In this document: positions 19,087 through 28,389 of the stretch, in pieces | Layout of the letters: each line of letters begins with the position of its first letter | How positions within the stretch are numbered: the first letter of the stretch is position 1 | From: Blastococcus sp. LR1 | GTDB lineage: Bacteria; Actinomycetota; Actinomycetes; Mycobacteriales; Geodermatophilaceae | Direction of reading: 5' to 3' | Length of the DNA: 64,000 nucleotides | NCBI RefSeq assembly: GCF_020166105.1 | Contig: NZ_JAIUJY010000002.1 | Coordinates: forward strand, 310,001-374,000 | Notes under the pieces: model-generated | Database searches by the model: none | The model's input: only the letters and a program-made list of their open reading frames with translations | Told to the model about the DNA's origin: nothing | Position numbers and translations under genes: made by a program

Positions 19087-20091
19087 TCAGTCTGCCGCGC
19101 CACCCTCGGTCGCCTCGGCCGCGTCCTCGAGCAGGGCGACGACTCCGCCCTCGCCCTCGACCAACCGCCCCTTCTCGAGGACGCCGTAGCGCGGGTTGAC
19201 CCGCAGGTCGAGATCGTCGCGTACCTCGGCGACCAGCTCGTCGCCCGCGGCGTCGGCCTGTCCCGCGGCCTCCTCCTCCAGCTGCGGGCGGAGGTCCTCG
19301 AAGGACGGGAAGACCGTCTCGGCGACGAAGCCCACGACCACGCCCCCGGTCTCCTCGATCGCGGCGGTGAAGCCGGTGCCGGGCGCCGCGGCCTGCAGCT
19401 GGTCGGCCAGCGGGGGCGGCACCTCGTCCGGCGCGCGGCGGTCCAGCTCCGGCAGCGTGAACGGCCCTGGGAACTGCGCGGCGAGCTCGGCGTACCGAGC
19501 CGGGGCGGCGGTCAGATCACGCAGGACCGAGTCGGCGACCCCCTGGTCGGGCACGGTCAGGTACCCGAACTCGAGCTGGGCGAGGGTGGGCCGCACCTCG
19601 TCGTAGCGCTCGCGCAGGGCCGACTCCTCCAGGGCGTCGGCCTCGCCCTCGCGGGCGGCCAGCTCGCGCCGGAGCAGCTGCTGGCGGACCAGCTCGCGCA
19701 CGTCCGCCCGGCCGAGGCCCTGCTGCTCCGCCAGCTGCTGGTAGGCCGCGTCCACCTGCTCCTCGAACAGCTGCTCGATCCGGCGGGTGACGTCGTCGTC
19801 GTCGATGCGCACGTCCAGGCGCTCCGCCGCGGCCGAGTACACCTCGCGCTGGATCAGCCCGTCGAGCACGAGGCGGGTGAATTCCGCGTCGCCGCTCTGC
19901 TCGGCGTAGCCGGCGACGCCGTCGTCGGTCAGCCGATCGCGAACCGCATCCTCGAGCTCGGTCACGGTGACCTGCTCGTCGCCGACGTAGGCCGCGACGT
20001 CGGGCGCCGACCGGCACCCGGCGAGGATCGGCAGGGCGGCGGCCACCACCAGGACGGCGGCCCGGGCGCGGGGAGCTCGGCGCGTCAGCAC
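19087..20091 (-). CDS. SurA-like N-terminal domain lipoprotein
   Basis: This 334-aa lipoprotein has an N-terminal signal ending in a lipobox, LPILAGC, then a helical SurA/PrsA-like chaperone domain (about 35-190). The remainder resembles a decayed parvulin domain (YAELAAQFPGPF ... GGVVVGFVAE) lacking clear catalytic residues. It would be anchored outside the membrane as a folding factor. GTG at 20091 is preceded by GGGAGGGT. It sits between mfd and mazG and nearly abuts mazG. Whether it is an active prolyl isomerase is doubtful. Confidence 0.85.
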   Translation of the reverse strand: MLTRRAPRARAAVLVVAAALPILAGCRSAPDVAAYVGDEQVTVTELEDAVRDRLTDDGVAGYAEQSGDAEFTRLVLDGLIQREVYSAAAERLDVRIDDDDVTRRIEQLFEEQVDAAYQQLAEQQGLGRADVRELVRQQLLRRELAAREGEADALEESALRERYDEVRPTLAQLEFGYLTVPDQGVADSVLRDLTAAPARYAELAAQFPGPFTLPELDRRAPDEVPPPLADQLQAAAPGTGFTAAIEETGGVVVGFVAETVFPSFEDLRPQLEEEAAGQADAAGDELVAEVRDDLDLRVNPRYGVLEKGRLVEGEGGVVALLEDAAEATEGGAAD

Positions 20092-20126
20092 GCCGGGACC
20101 CTCCCACACCCCGTGTGAGCTGTGCC

Positions 20127-23100
20127 TCAGGAGGCCGCCGCCACAGGGGTGTCGAGCACCGCCCGCAGCACCGAGTGCAGGTTCTCCAGCAGGGCGACGT
20201 CGCGCAGCGGGGTGCGGCGGTCGGGGCCGACCGGCATCTTCAGCACGATCGTCTCCACCGCCGCCTTGTACGAGGCGCCGTCGGCCAGCCGGGCCAGCCG
20301 CATCTGCTTGGACTCCGGCAGGTCGACCGGGCCGATCCGGATGTTCCGGCCCTGCAGCGACACCTCGGTGATGCCGAGCGCGCGCATCGCCACCCGGAAC
20401 CGGGCCACCGCGAGCAGGTTGAGCACCGGCGCCGGCGGAGCGCCGTACCGGTCGGTGAGCTCGTCGAGCACCGCCTGCGCCTGGTCGTCGTCGGAGATCG
20501 AGGCGACCTTGCGGTAGGCCTCCATGCGCAGCCGCTCGCCCGGGATGTAGTCGTGCGGCAGGTGCGCGTCGACCGGCAGGTCCACCCGGACCTCGACCGG
20601 CTCGACGGGAGCGTCCTCGCCGGTCACCTGGGAGCGGTAGTCGGCCACGGCCTCGCCGACCAGCCGCACGTAGAGGTCGAAGCCGACGCCGGCGATGTGC
20701 CCGGACTGCTCGCCGCCGAGCAGGTTGCCCGAGCCGCGGATCTCCAGGTCCTTCATCGCCACGGCCATGCCGGCGCCGAGGTCGGTGTTGTTCGCGATCG
20801 TGGTCAGCCGGTCCACCGAGGTCTCGGTGAGCGTGCGGGTCGGGTCGTAGGTGAAGTAGGCGTAGGCCCGCTCCCGCCCACGGCCGACGCGGCCACGGAT
20901 CTGGTGCAGCTGGGAGAGGCCGAAGGTGTCGGCGCGGTCGACGATCAGGGTGTTGGCGTTCGGGATGTCCAGGCCGGACTCGACGATCGTGGTCGCGACC
21001 AGGACGTCGTACTCCTTCTCCCAGAACCCGACCATGACCCGCTCGAGCTCGGCCTCGCTCATCTGGCCGTGGCCGACCGCGACCCGGGCCTCCGGAACCA
21101 GGTGCCGGATCTTCGCCGCGGCCTTGTCGATCGACTGCACCCGGTTGTGGATCACGAAGACCTGGCCGTCGCGCAGCAGCTCGCGCCGGATCGCCGCCGC
21201 CATCTGCTTGTCGGCCCAGGCGCCCACGTAGGTGAGCACCGGGTGCCGCTCCTCGGGCGGGGTGAGGATCGTCGACATCTCGCGGATGCCGGTCAGCGAC
21301 ATCTCCAGCGTGCGCGGGATCGGAGTGGCCGACATCGAGAGGACGTCGACCGCCGTCCGCATCGTCTTCAGGTACTCCTTGTGCTCGACGCCGAACCGCT
21401 GCTCCTCGTCGACGATGACCAGACCGAGGTCCTTCCACCGGGTCGTCGGCTGCAGCAGCCGGTGGGTGCCGACCAGGATGTCGACCTCCCCGGCGGCGAG
21501 CTGGCGGAGGATCTCGGTGGTCTCCTTGTCCGACTGGAACCGGGAGAGCACCTTCACCGTCACCGGGAACTGCGCGACGCGCTCGGAGAAGGTCTTGAAG
21601 TGCTGGTTGGCCAGCAGCGTCGTCGGCACCAGGACGGCGACCTGCTTGCCGTCCTGCACCGCCTTGAACGCCGCGCGGATCGCGATCTCGGTCTTCCCGT
21701 AGCCGACGTCGCCGCAGATGATCCGGTCCATCGGGATCGGGTTCTGCATGTCCGCCTTGACCTCGTCGATCGCGGCCAGCTGGTCGGGCGTCTCCTGGAA
21801 GGGGAAGGCGTCCTCGAGCTCGCGCTGCCAGATCGTGTCGGGCCCGTAGGCGTGGCCCTTGCTGGCCATCCGCGCGGAGTACAGCCGGATCAGCTCGCCG
21901 GCGATCTGCTTGACCGCCTTGCGGGCCTTGGCCTTGGTGTTCTTCCAGTCCGCGCCGCCGAGCTTGGACAGGGACGGGGCCTCGCCGCCCACGTAGCGGG
22001 TGAGCTGGTCGAGGGAGTCGGTCGGCACGAACAGCCGGTCGGCCGGCTGGTTCCGCCGCGACGCCGCGTACTCGACGATCAGGTAGTCGCGCTGCCCGCC
22101 GTTGACGGTGCGGCTGATCATCTCGATGTAGCGGCCGATGCCGTGCTGCTCGTGGACGACGAGGTCGCCGGGCTGCAGCTGCACCAGGTCGACGGCGTTG
22201 CGCCGGCGGGCCGGCATCTTGGTCGCGTCGCGCATCGAGGTGCCGCGCTGGCCGGTGAGGTCGTGCTCGGTGAGCAGCGCCAGGCCGATGCCGGGAAAGG
22301 CGAACCCGGCCTCGAGGTTGCCCTGCGTGACGTGGGTCAGCGCCTTGTCCGGCGCCCGGTCGATGTCGGGCACCAGGCGGGCGCCGAGCTCGGCCTCCAT
22401 GAACTGGTCCGCGGCGCGCTGGGCGGGGCCCGGGCCGGCGAAGGTGACGACGACCCGCCACCCCTGCCGGTGCCAGTCCCGCATCTTCTTCACCGCGGCC
22501 ACCTGCTCGCCGTGGAACCTGTCCACCGGCGTCGCGTCCAGGGTGACCTGGTGCTCGTCGTCCTCGGCCTGGACGGTGAACGACCCGGTTGTCCACCAGG
22601 GCAGCCCCCGGCCGCGGGCCGCGGCCTCGACGTCGGCGAGGTCGCGGAACGACGACGCCCCGAGGTCCAGCGGGGCCACTCCCGCCTCCGCGGCCATCGC
22701 CCAGGACGCGTCGAGGAACTCCTCCGCGGTGCGCACCAGGTCGGCGGCGCGACTGCGGACCCGCTCGGGATCGGCGACCAGCACGTGCGTGCCGGCCGGC
22801 ACCAGATCGGTGAGCAGCTGCATGGCAGCACCGCCGATGAGCGCCGGGGTGAGCGACTCCATGCCCTCCACCGCGATGCCCTCGGCCAGCTTGCCGAGCA
22901 CCTCGATCAGGCCGGGGTGCGACGCCGCGAGGGTGGCGGCGCGGGCGCGCACCTCCTCGGTGAGCAGCAGCTCGCGGCACGGCGGCGCCCACAGCCGCTC
23001 CGGCCGCTCGTCCAGCGAGCGCTGGTCGGCGGCGGAGAAGTAGCGCAGCTCGTCGACCTCGTCGCCCCAGAACTCCACTCGGACCGGGTGCGGCTCGGTG

Positions 23101-23672
23101 GGCGGGAAGACGTCGAGCAGCCCGCCGCGGACGGCGAACTCGCCGCGCTTCTCGACCAGCTCCACCCGGGTGTAGGCGGCGTCGGAGAGCGCGCGGGCGA
23201 TCTGCTCGAGATCCGCGGAGTCGCCGGACTTCAGCTCGACCGGCACGAGGTCGCCCAGGCCGGGGGCCATCGGCTGCAGCACGCTGCGCACCGGCGCCAC
23301 GAGGACGTCGATGGTGCCGTTCGCGCCCGGGTGGGTGAGGTCGCGCAGCACCGCGAGCCGGCGGCCCACGGTGTCGGCACGCGGGCTGAGCCGCTCGTGC
23401 GGCAGCGTCTCCCACGCGGGGAACGTCTCGATCCGCCGCTGCGGGAGGAAGCAGCGCAGCAGGTCGGCGGCGGCGTCGGCGTCGCGCTCCCCCGCGGTGA
23501 CCAGGAGGACCGGCACCCCGTCGCCGCCACCGGCAGCCGCCAGCGCGGCGGCCACGAGGGGCTGCACGCTCGGCGGCGCGGTGACGGCGAGTTCGGCGTT
23601 GCCCGCCGCGGCGACCACGCGGGCCATCCCGGGGTCGGTGAGGACGACGTCGAGCACGCCGCGCAGGGTCAC
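20127..23672 (-). CDS. mfd: transcription-repair coupling factor
   Basis: The 1181-aa Mfd displaces RNA polymerase stalled at DNA lesions and recruits UvrA. Visible parts are the UvrB-like N-terminal modules, the RNA-polymerase-interacting Tudor-like region (DLVVHEQHGIGRYIEM), the translocase with Walker A GDVGYGKTEIA, DEEQ box (DEEQRFGV), SATPIPRT and QIRGRVGRG, and the C-terminal TRCF domain. The start is GTG with CAGGAG upstream. The length is typical. The SurA-like and mazG genes follow closely and probably share the transcript. Confidence 0.97.
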   Translation of the reverse strand: MTLRGVLDVVLTDPGMARVVAAAGNAELAVTAPPSVQPLVAAALAAAGGGDGVPVLLVTAGERDADAAADLLRCFLPQRRIETFPAWETLPHERLSPRADTVGRRLAVLRDLTHPGANGTIDVLVAPVRSVLQPMAPGLGDLVPVELKSGDSADLEQIARALSDAAYTRVELVEKRGEFAVRGGLLDVFPPTEPHPVRVEFWGDEVDELRYFSAADQRSLDERPERLWAPPCRELLLTEEVRARAATLAASHPGLIEVLGKLAEGIAVEGMESLTPALIGGAAMQLLTDLVPAGTHVLVADPERVRSRAADLVRTAEEFLDASWAMAAEAGVAPLDLGASSFRDLADVEAAARGRGLPWWTTGSFTVQAEDDEHQVTLDATPVDRFHGEQVAAVKKMRDWHRQGWRVVVTFAGPGPAQRAADQFMEAELGARLVPDIDRAPDKALTHVTQGNLEAGFAFPGIGLALLTEHDLTGQRGTSMRDATKMPARRRNAVDLVQLQPGDLVVHEQHGIGRYIEMISRTVNGGQRDYLIVEYAASRRNQPADRLFVPTDSLDQLTRYVGGEAPSLSKLGGADWKNTKAKARKAVKQIAGELIRLYSARMASKGHAYGPDTIWQRELEDAFPFQETPDQLAAIDEVKADMQNPIPMDRIICGDVGYGKTEIAIRAAFKAVQDGKQVAVLVPTTLLANQHFKTFSERVAQFPVTVKVLSRFQSDKETTEILRQLAAGEVDILVGTHRLLQPTTRWKDLGLVIVDEEQRFGVEHKEYLKTMRTAVDVLSMSATPIPRTLEMSLTGIREMSTILTPPEERHPVLTYVGAWADKQMAAAIRRELLRDGQVFVIHNRVQSIDKAAAKIRHLVPEARVAVGHGQMSEAELERVMVGFWEKEYDVLVATTIVESGLDIPNANTLIVDRADTFGLSQLHQIRGRVGRGRERAYAYFTYDPTRTLTETSVDRLTTIANNTDLGAGMAVAMKDLEIRGSGNLLGGEQSGHIAGVGFDLYVRLVGEAVADYRSQVTGEDAPVEPVEVRVDLPVDAHLPHDYIPGERLRMEAYRKVASISDDDQAQAVLDELTDRYGAPPAPVLNLLAVARFRVAMRALGITEVSLQGRNIRIGPVDLPESKQMRLARLADGASYKAAVETIVLKMPVGPDRRTPLRDVALLENLHSVLRAVLDTPVAAAS

Positions 23673-23747
23673 GCTTCTCTACTCCTGAGGATCACGGCCT
23701 CGCAGGTGCCGCCGAGTGCGGCAGGGGCCGGTCTCCCAGTGTAAGGA

Positions 23748-23799
23748 CCCCGGTGCCCCCCACGACTCGCTCCGCTCGCCCCGGGCCCCTGCACCGGGG
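23748..23799. terminator. GC-rich hairpin between mfd and the EPS-side membrane gene
   Basis: CCCCGGTGC (23748-23756) pairs with GCACCGGGG (23791-23799) over a 34-base loop, and an alternative pairing extends to CCGGGGTC at 23801-23808. It lies downstream of the minus-strand membrane gene ending at 23826. The long loop makes it less certain as a terminator. Confidence 0.4.
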
Positions 23800-23825
23800 C
23801 CGGGGTCGGACACCCGCCGTCGCGC

Positions 23826-24596
23826 TCAGACCGGGAGGGGGCTCGTCACCCGATCGGAGACCACGTCCTCGACCGGGCCGGGCTCACCGGCGATCGGCCG
23901 GCCGTCGCGGAGCCGGCCGATCCGGCCCACGACGTAGACGACCGCCAGGCTCAGTGCCAGCAGCTCCCCGCCGTCCTCCATGGCGCCGAGGACGTCGCCC
24001 AGCCAGCTGTCCGCGACGAGCACGTGGACCTGGTCGAGCACCGCACCGAAGAACACGTAGACGGCGATCAGCGCGGTCATGCCCCAGCTCGCGCGGCGGT
24101 TCCAGGCGTCGCTGCGCAGGTGCAGCAGCACGGCGGCCAGCACCGGCACCGCGGCCAGGAGGCCCCAGACCAGCAGCTCGCCCCAGTCGTTGGCGCGCAG
24201 CCCCATGAACCCGTCGGAGGGGAACCAGAGGTGCGCCGCCAGCCGGTCGGCCAGCCACGCGCCCTTGGTCTCGTGCAGCCGCAGGGAGTCGTCGGCGAGG
24301 GCGGCGAGGAACAGCACGGAGTAGGCGGCCCACACCAGGTGCCGGGTCATCCGGGCGACGGCGAGCAGCAGCACCACGAGCGCGGCCTGCTGCGCGTAGC
24401 CGGCGTACTCCGAGACGCCGCGGTCGGTCTCCAGCAGCCACGGGTCGTTCAGGCTCGGACCGGAGAGCTCCAGCCGCACCAGCCCGATGACGACGAGCGC
24501 CAGGTCGACGGCCACCAGCGTGGCGAGCAGCCACCACGGGCCCAGCGACGCGATGCGTGCGCGCATGCTCGGCCGAGTCGTCGTCCCCGTGGTCAT
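23826..24596 (-). CDS. hypothetical multi-pass membrane protein
   Basis: The gene encodes 256 aa with about six hydrophobic helices: near residues 20-42, 65-85, 88-110, 150-170, 185-205 and 215-235. Charged loops include DDSLRLHETKGAW, which looks conserved. The start ATG at 24596 follows GAGGGGAG; an upstream in-frame ATG would add 18 disordered residues. No family is recognised. It is at the edge of the polysaccharide island and may or may not belong to it. The 123 bases before the next gene hold only short weak inverted repeats. Confidence 0.72.
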   Translation of the reverse strand: MTTGTTTRPSMRARIASLGPWWLLATLVAVDLALVVIGLVRLELSGPSLNDPWLLETDRGVSEYAGYAQQAALVVLLLAVARMTRHLVWAAYSVLFLAALADDSLRLHETKGAWLADRLAAHLWFPSDGFMGLRANDWGELLVWGLLAAVPVLAAVLLHLRSDAWNRRASWGMTALIAVYVFFGAVLDQVHVLVADSWLGDVLGAMEDGGELLALSLAVVYVVGRIGRLRDGRPIAGEPGPVEDVVSDRVTSPLPV

Positions 24597-24719
24597 GGCA
24601 CCGCTCCCCTCGCCGGCCCCGCTGCGGGCCCGGTCCTGCTCCCAGTGCACGCCCCCGCCTGCGGGAACTCAACGGCCGCGCGGGCGCGGTGCCTCCAAGG
24701 AGGGAGCCTCCAGCGGAGG

Positions 24720-25493
24720 TCAGCGGGCGGGGGTGGTCTCCGCCCCGCGCATGCGCCAGCGGAAGCGCGCCAGCTTGGCCAGCAGCTGCGGCGCGGAGTC
24801 CCCGGGCGCCACGTAGGCGCGGGGCAGCGTGAAGCGGTCGCCGGGGAAGAAGTCGCCGGTCACGCAGGCGTGGTCGTACCCGGCGGCCCGCGCGGCGTCC
24901 GCGGCCGCGGCGTCGAAGCGCCCCCAGGGGTAGCAGAAGCCCGGCACCTCGGCCTGGAGCACGTCCTCCAGCACGCGACGGCTCTCGCCCACCTCGTGCC
25001 GCAGGATCCCGGCGTCCAGGCCACGCAGGTCTGCGTGGGTCATCGTGTGGCTGCCCACCTCGTGACCGGCCGCCGCCACCGAGCGCACGCCGTCGGCGTC
25101 CAGCAGACCCAGCCGCGGGCCGTCGTCCCAGGCGTTCTGGCCGCCGAGCAGACCGGCCACCACGTACAGGGTGGCGGTGACGCCGTGCCGCGCGAGCACC
25201 GGCATCGCGTGCTCGACGAAGTCGGCGTAGCCGTCGTCGAAGGTGAGCCCGACGAGCCCGTCGGCGGCGCCGCGGCGCTCGGCCTCGAGCAGCTCCGCCA
25301 GGGAGACCCCCCGCAGCCCGAGCCGGCGCAGCAGACGCAGATGACGGTCCAGCCGGTCCGGCGCGACCCGGATCCGGTGCGGATCGGGGTGCTCGGAGGC
25401 GCAGATCGAGTGGTACATCAGCACCGGCGGGATGCGCATCCGCCGGCGCCCCGCGGTGTCCAGGTCCTGCACCGTCCCGGGCGGGACGCTCAC
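24720..25493 (-). CDS. polysaccharide deacetylase (NodB homology)
   Basis: This 257-aa carbohydrate esterase family 4-like deacetylase has LTFDDGYADF (catalytic and zinc-binding Asp), HTMTH (zinc His pair) and FCYPWGRFD. It would remove N-acetyl or O-acetyl groups from a glycan. No signal peptide is visible, so it may act on the cytosolic lipid-linked intermediate or be exported in another way. The GTG start overlaps the cytidylyltransferase stop as GTGA, so the two are coupled. A second deacetylase is present at 33381-34127. Confidence 0.88.
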   Translation of the reverse strand: MSVPPGTVQDLDTAGRRRMRIPPVLMYHSICASEHPDPHRIRVAPDRLDRHLRLLRRLGLRGVSLAELLEAERRGAADGLVGLTFDDGYADFVEHAMPVLARHGVTATLYVVAGLLGGQNAWDDGPRLGLLDADGVRSVAAAGHEVGSHTMTHADLRGLDAGILRHEVGESRRVLEDVLQAEVPGFCYPWGRFDAAAADAARAAGYDHACVTGDFFPGDRFTLPRAYVAPGDSAPQLLAKLARFRWRMRGAETTPAR

Positions 25494-25972
25494 CGGCGGC
25501 CCTCCCCGGCCAGGCCGGCGGTCCGCTGGGTCCGGGGCCGCGGAACGGCGCCGGCCTCCATCGCGGCCAGCGCCCGGCGCAGCGCGGTGCTCGACGTGTG
25601 CACGGTGTACGGGAAGTAGCGGACCTCGACACCCACCTCGGCGAAGTCGCGCTCGAGGCGGTCGCCCTTCTCGGTGCCGCGCCAGTCGTCGCCCTTGAAG
25701 ATGACGTCGAAGCCGACCTCGCGCCAGGTGTCGATCTTGTCCGGCACGACCTCGGCGTGGACCTGGTCGACCACCCGGAGGCCGCGGACGATCTCCATCC
25801 GCTCGGCCAGCGGGATCACCGGCGCCCGGCCCTTGGTCAGCAGCAGCATCTCGTCGGAGACCACACCGGCGACCAGGTGGTCGCACTGCTCGGCGGCGTG
25901 CCGGAGCAGGTTCAGGTGCCCGATGTGGAACAGGTCGTACGCGCCAGGCGCGTATCCGATCACTCGACTCAT
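25490..25972 (-). CDS. TagD-like (glycerol-3-phosphate type) cytidylyltransferase
   Basis: The 160-aa nucleotidyltransferase opens with GYAPGAYDLFHIGHLNLL, containing the HxGH nucleotide-binding signature, and has VIPLAERMEIVRG and DVIFKGDDWRGTEKG. The C-terminal motif is HTSSTALRR, in place of the usual RTxGISTT. The family activates polyol or sugar phosphates with CTP, typically giving CDP-glycerol. With the CDP-alcohol phosphotransferase at 43608, this suggests a phosphopolyol decoration. ATG at 25972 follows GGGGGAGAG; an upstream ATG would give a non-homologous extension. Confidence 0.85.
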   Translation of the reverse strand: MSRVIGYAPGAYDLFHIGHLNLLRHAAEQCDHLVAGVVSDEMLLLTKGRAPVIPLAERMEIVRGLRVVDQVHAEVVPDKIDTWREVGFDVIFKGDDWRGTEKGDRLERDFAEVGVEVRYFPYTVHTSSTALRRALAAMEAGAVPRPRTQRTAGLAGEGRR

Positions 25973-26033
25973 GTGTGCTCTCCCCCGAGGACGTCCCGTC
26001 CACTCCACCAGAACCGACTACGCTCGGTCATCG

Positions 26034-26054
26034 CCCGTACGGGTCATTCACCCG
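26034..26054. promoter_or_regulatory. overlapping palindromes upstream of the cytidylyltransferase
   Basis: CCCGTACGGG (26034-26043) overlaps CGGGT-CATTC-ACCCG (26040-26054). The site is about 65-80 bases upstream of the start and could be an operator. The minus strand reads CTTTCGGGTGAAT here, which resembles a sequence upstream of the sugar transferase gene. Confidence 0.45.
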
Positions 26055-26095
26055 AAAGCGCCCGTGATCCGGGGCTCCGGCCCTCCGTCCTCCGG

Positions 26096-26677
26096 TCACG
26101 CTGTGCGAGCGGAGCGCGGACCGACGACGTCGAGCAGCCCCGCCACCGCGTCGTCGATGAGGTCCATGACGCGCGCGACGACGTCGTCGGGCCGCTGGTA
26201 GGGGTCCTCGATGTCGTCCTCGCGGGAGCCGGCGCGCTGCGCCCTCAGCCGGGGCGCCTGGGCGACCACGGCGGCGAGCCGCTCGGCCGGCGGACCGGTC
26301 CCCGGCCCGGCCAGCGAGGTCAGCTCCGCGAACTCCCGCAGGGTGAAGGTGCGCCGCACGGCGGCCGGGAGCCGGGTGACCACCGCCGATCGCTGCGCCG
26401 CCGTCATGGTGAGCACCAGCCCGGCGGCACGCAGGGCCGGCGGCTGCAGCTGCCGGGCGGTGAAGCCGTCGACGTCGACGCCGCGCTCGGCCAGCAGCCG
26501 GGCCACGGGCGCAGCGACCGGCTGCCCGGCCAGGGCGGCCAGCCCCGCGCTGGACACCTCGACGCCGGGATCCCCGTCGAGCCCGGCGCGCAGCAGCAGC
26601 TCCGCGGCCGGGGAGCGGCAGATGTTGCCGGTGCACACCATCAGCACGGAGAACGGCGTCGCAGCCGGAACGGTCAT
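26096..26677 (-). CDS. low molecular weight protein-tyrosine phosphatase
   Basis: This 193-aa phosphatase has the P-loop VCTGNICRSP (CX5R) near the N-terminus and the general-acid region DIEDPYQRP. In Wzz/BY-kinase systems, this enzyme (Wzb type) dephosphorylates the C-terminal tyrosines of the kinase and helps set polymer length. Its ATG overlaps the kinase stop by four bases, which supports that pairing. It is cytosolic and slightly longer than the usual 150-160 aa. Confidence 0.92.
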   Translation of the reverse strand: MTVPAATPFSVLMVCTGNICRSPAAELLLRAGLDGDPGVEVSSAGLAALAGQPVAAPVARLLAERGVDVDGFTARQLQPPALRAAGLVLTMTAAQRSAVVTRLPAAVRRTFTLREFAELTSLAGPGTGPPAERLAAVVAQAPRLRAQRAGSREDDIEDPYQRPDDVVARVMDLIDDAVAGLLDVVGPRSARTA

Positions 26678-28143
26678 GCTCGGCCGACCGGCCGCGCGCC
26701 GGTCCGCGGCCGATCTCCGGCCCGGGGCGCCGGCACCTCGGCGGCCGGCTCCGCGGCGTCCGGCGTCCCACCGGCGTCCGCGACGTCCTCCCGCTGCCGG
26801 TAGGTGTAGGACTCCTCGTCCCGGCGGACCTGGTTGAGGACGACGCCGAGCACCCGGGCGGAGACCTGCGACAGGTCGCCGAGGCACTGGGTGAGCTGGG
26901 GCCTGCGGACCCGCTGGGTGTTGGCGACGACGACGACGCCGTCGACGATCCGGGAGAGCACGCTGGCGTCGGTCACCGGGAGCACCGGGGTGGTGTCCAG
27001 GACGACGTAGTCGTAGGCGGCGCGCAGGTCGGTGATCAGACGGCGCATCGCCGGGGAGCTGAGCAGCTCGGCCGGGTTCGGCGGCACCGCCCCCGCCGGC
27101 AGCACCTGCAGGCCGGAGGTGCCCCAGTCCTGCACCACGTCGTCGAACCCGGCGTGGCCGGCGAGCACCGTCGTCAGCCCCACGCCTCCCTCGATGCCGA
27201 GCACGTCGGCGACCGCGGGGCGGCGCAGGTCGGCGTCGATCAGCAGCACCTCGGCGCCGGTCTCGGCGAGGCTGACGGCCAGGTTGGCCGCGACCGTCGA
27301 CTTGCCCTCCGCCGACAGCGAGGAGGTGATGGCCAGGACCGAGGCGCCCTCGAGGGCCCCGGCGTCCTCGCCGGCCACCCGGAGGAACTCGAGGTTGGTG
27401 CGCAGCTGCCGGAAGCTCTCGGCCGGCGGGCTGTGCGGCGCGGTGGCGACCACCACCCGGCCGGACTCCGGGCCCCAGGACGGGACGCTGCCGATGGCCG
27501 GGAGCTCGGTCAGCTCCGCCAGCACGTCGGTGTCGCGGACGCGGGTGTCCAGCAGCTCCCACAGCCAGGCGAGGGCGAGACCGACCAGCAGGCCGGCGAA
27601 CAGCCCGAGGGCCAGGGTGAGCGGGACGTCGGGCGAGGCCCGGTCCGCCGGGACCTCCGCGGGCGACACGGTGGTGGCGGTGACGGTCGGGTCGCCCTGC
27701 TCGTCCTTGGGCGCGATGCGCTCCACGACCTCGGACAGGGACGCGACCACCGCGTCGGCGATGATGGCGCTGCCCTCGGCGGAGCCGTCGACCGCGGTCA
27801 CCTCCACGATGACGGTGCCGGTGGGGACCGTGGCCGACACCCGGGCGGCCAGCTGCCCCGTCGTCCCCGACAGGTCGAGGGACTCGATGACCGGCCGCAG
27901 CACCGCCGGCGTCGTCGCCAGCTGGGCGAAGGACTCCACCTGGTTCTGCGCGTAGGTCGACCCCTGCACCAGGTCGGAGGCGGAGCTGCCGGAGACCAGG
28001 GAGAAGAAGGCGGCCGAGCGGGCCTCGTAGGTGACCGGTGCGGTGGCCGTGGAGATCAGCCCGACGACCAGCCCCACGAGGGTCGCGGCGGCGACCGGGA
28101 TCCACCTCCGGCGGAGCACGTGCAACGGCCCTCGGGTATTCAC
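26674..28143 (-). CDS. Wzz-type copolymerase / BY-kinase
   Basis: The 489-aa inner-membrane protein has the Wzz layout in its N-terminal half (helices at about 12-31 and 174-196 around an extracytoplasmic domain) and then a cytosolic BY-kinase. The kinase has Walker A SLSAEGKST (Lys281), Walker A' LLIDADLRRP (300-309) and Walker B YVVLDTTP. Only two tyrosines (in ESYTYRQ) lie in the C-terminal tail, fewer than in classical Tyr clusters. It controls EPS chain length and export. GTG at 28143 follows GGAGAG. The matching phosphatase overlaps its stop. Confidence 0.93.
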   Translation of the reverse strand: MNTRGPLHVLRRRWIPVAAATLVGLVVGLISTATAPVTYEARSAAFFSLVSGSSASDLVQGSTYAQNQVESFAQLATTPAVLRPVIESLDLSGTTGQLAARVSATVPTGTVIVEVTAVDGSAEGSAIIADAVVASLSEVVERIAPKDEQGDPTVTATTVSPAEVPADRASPDVPLTLALGLFAGLLVGLALAWLWELLDTRVRDTDVLAELTELPAIGSVPSWGPESGRVVVATAPHSPPAESFRQLRTNLEFLRVAGEDAGALEGASVLAITSSLSAEGKSTVAANLAVSLAETGAEVLLIDADLRRPAVADVLGIEGGVGLTTVLAGHAGFDDVVQDWGTSGLQVLPAGAVPPNPAELLSSPAMRRLITDLRAAYDYVVLDTTPVLPVTDASVLSRIVDGVVVVANTQRVRRPQLTQCLGDLSQVSARVLGVVLNQVRRDEESYTYRQREDVADAGGTPDAAEPAAEVPAPRAGDRPRTGARPVGRA

Positions 28144-28389
28144 GGTTGCTCTCCATCCTGCGCACGCCCGGGCAGCCAGGTGCTCCCCCGCGGAACTCGA
28201 TCGACCCGCCCGATCGAGCCCGGGCACGGTCCTGCTCGTCGGGAAGTCTGCGGCGCGCGGGCCGCTCCCGGGCCCGGGCGCCGACCGGAGCCACCCCAAG
28301 GGGTAATGCCCGGGGCCGACTTCGGTCGCTCCGGGCGGGAAGGCCTGGAATGCGGGTCAAGATGACCGTCGGACCTGAGGGGGGTGGGC
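28144..28389. promoter_or_regulatory. divergent promoter region between the two Wzz genes
   Basis: This 246-base gap separates the minus-strand kinase and the plus-strand Wzz-Wzy gene, so it should hold promoters for both. CCACCCCAAGGGGTAATG at 28291-28308 contains an 8-base palindrome (CCCCAAGGGG core) and resembles motifs upstream of two other EPS operons. TCGATCGACCCGCCCGATCGA near 28197 is a further inverted repeat. No -35/-10 pair is convincing. Confidence 0.5.

Noticed and set aside
20115-23744. Open frame of about 1200 codons on the plus strand opposite mfd
   Set aside because: It is antisense to a full-length conserved Mfd, has low-complexity composition and no recognisable motif.
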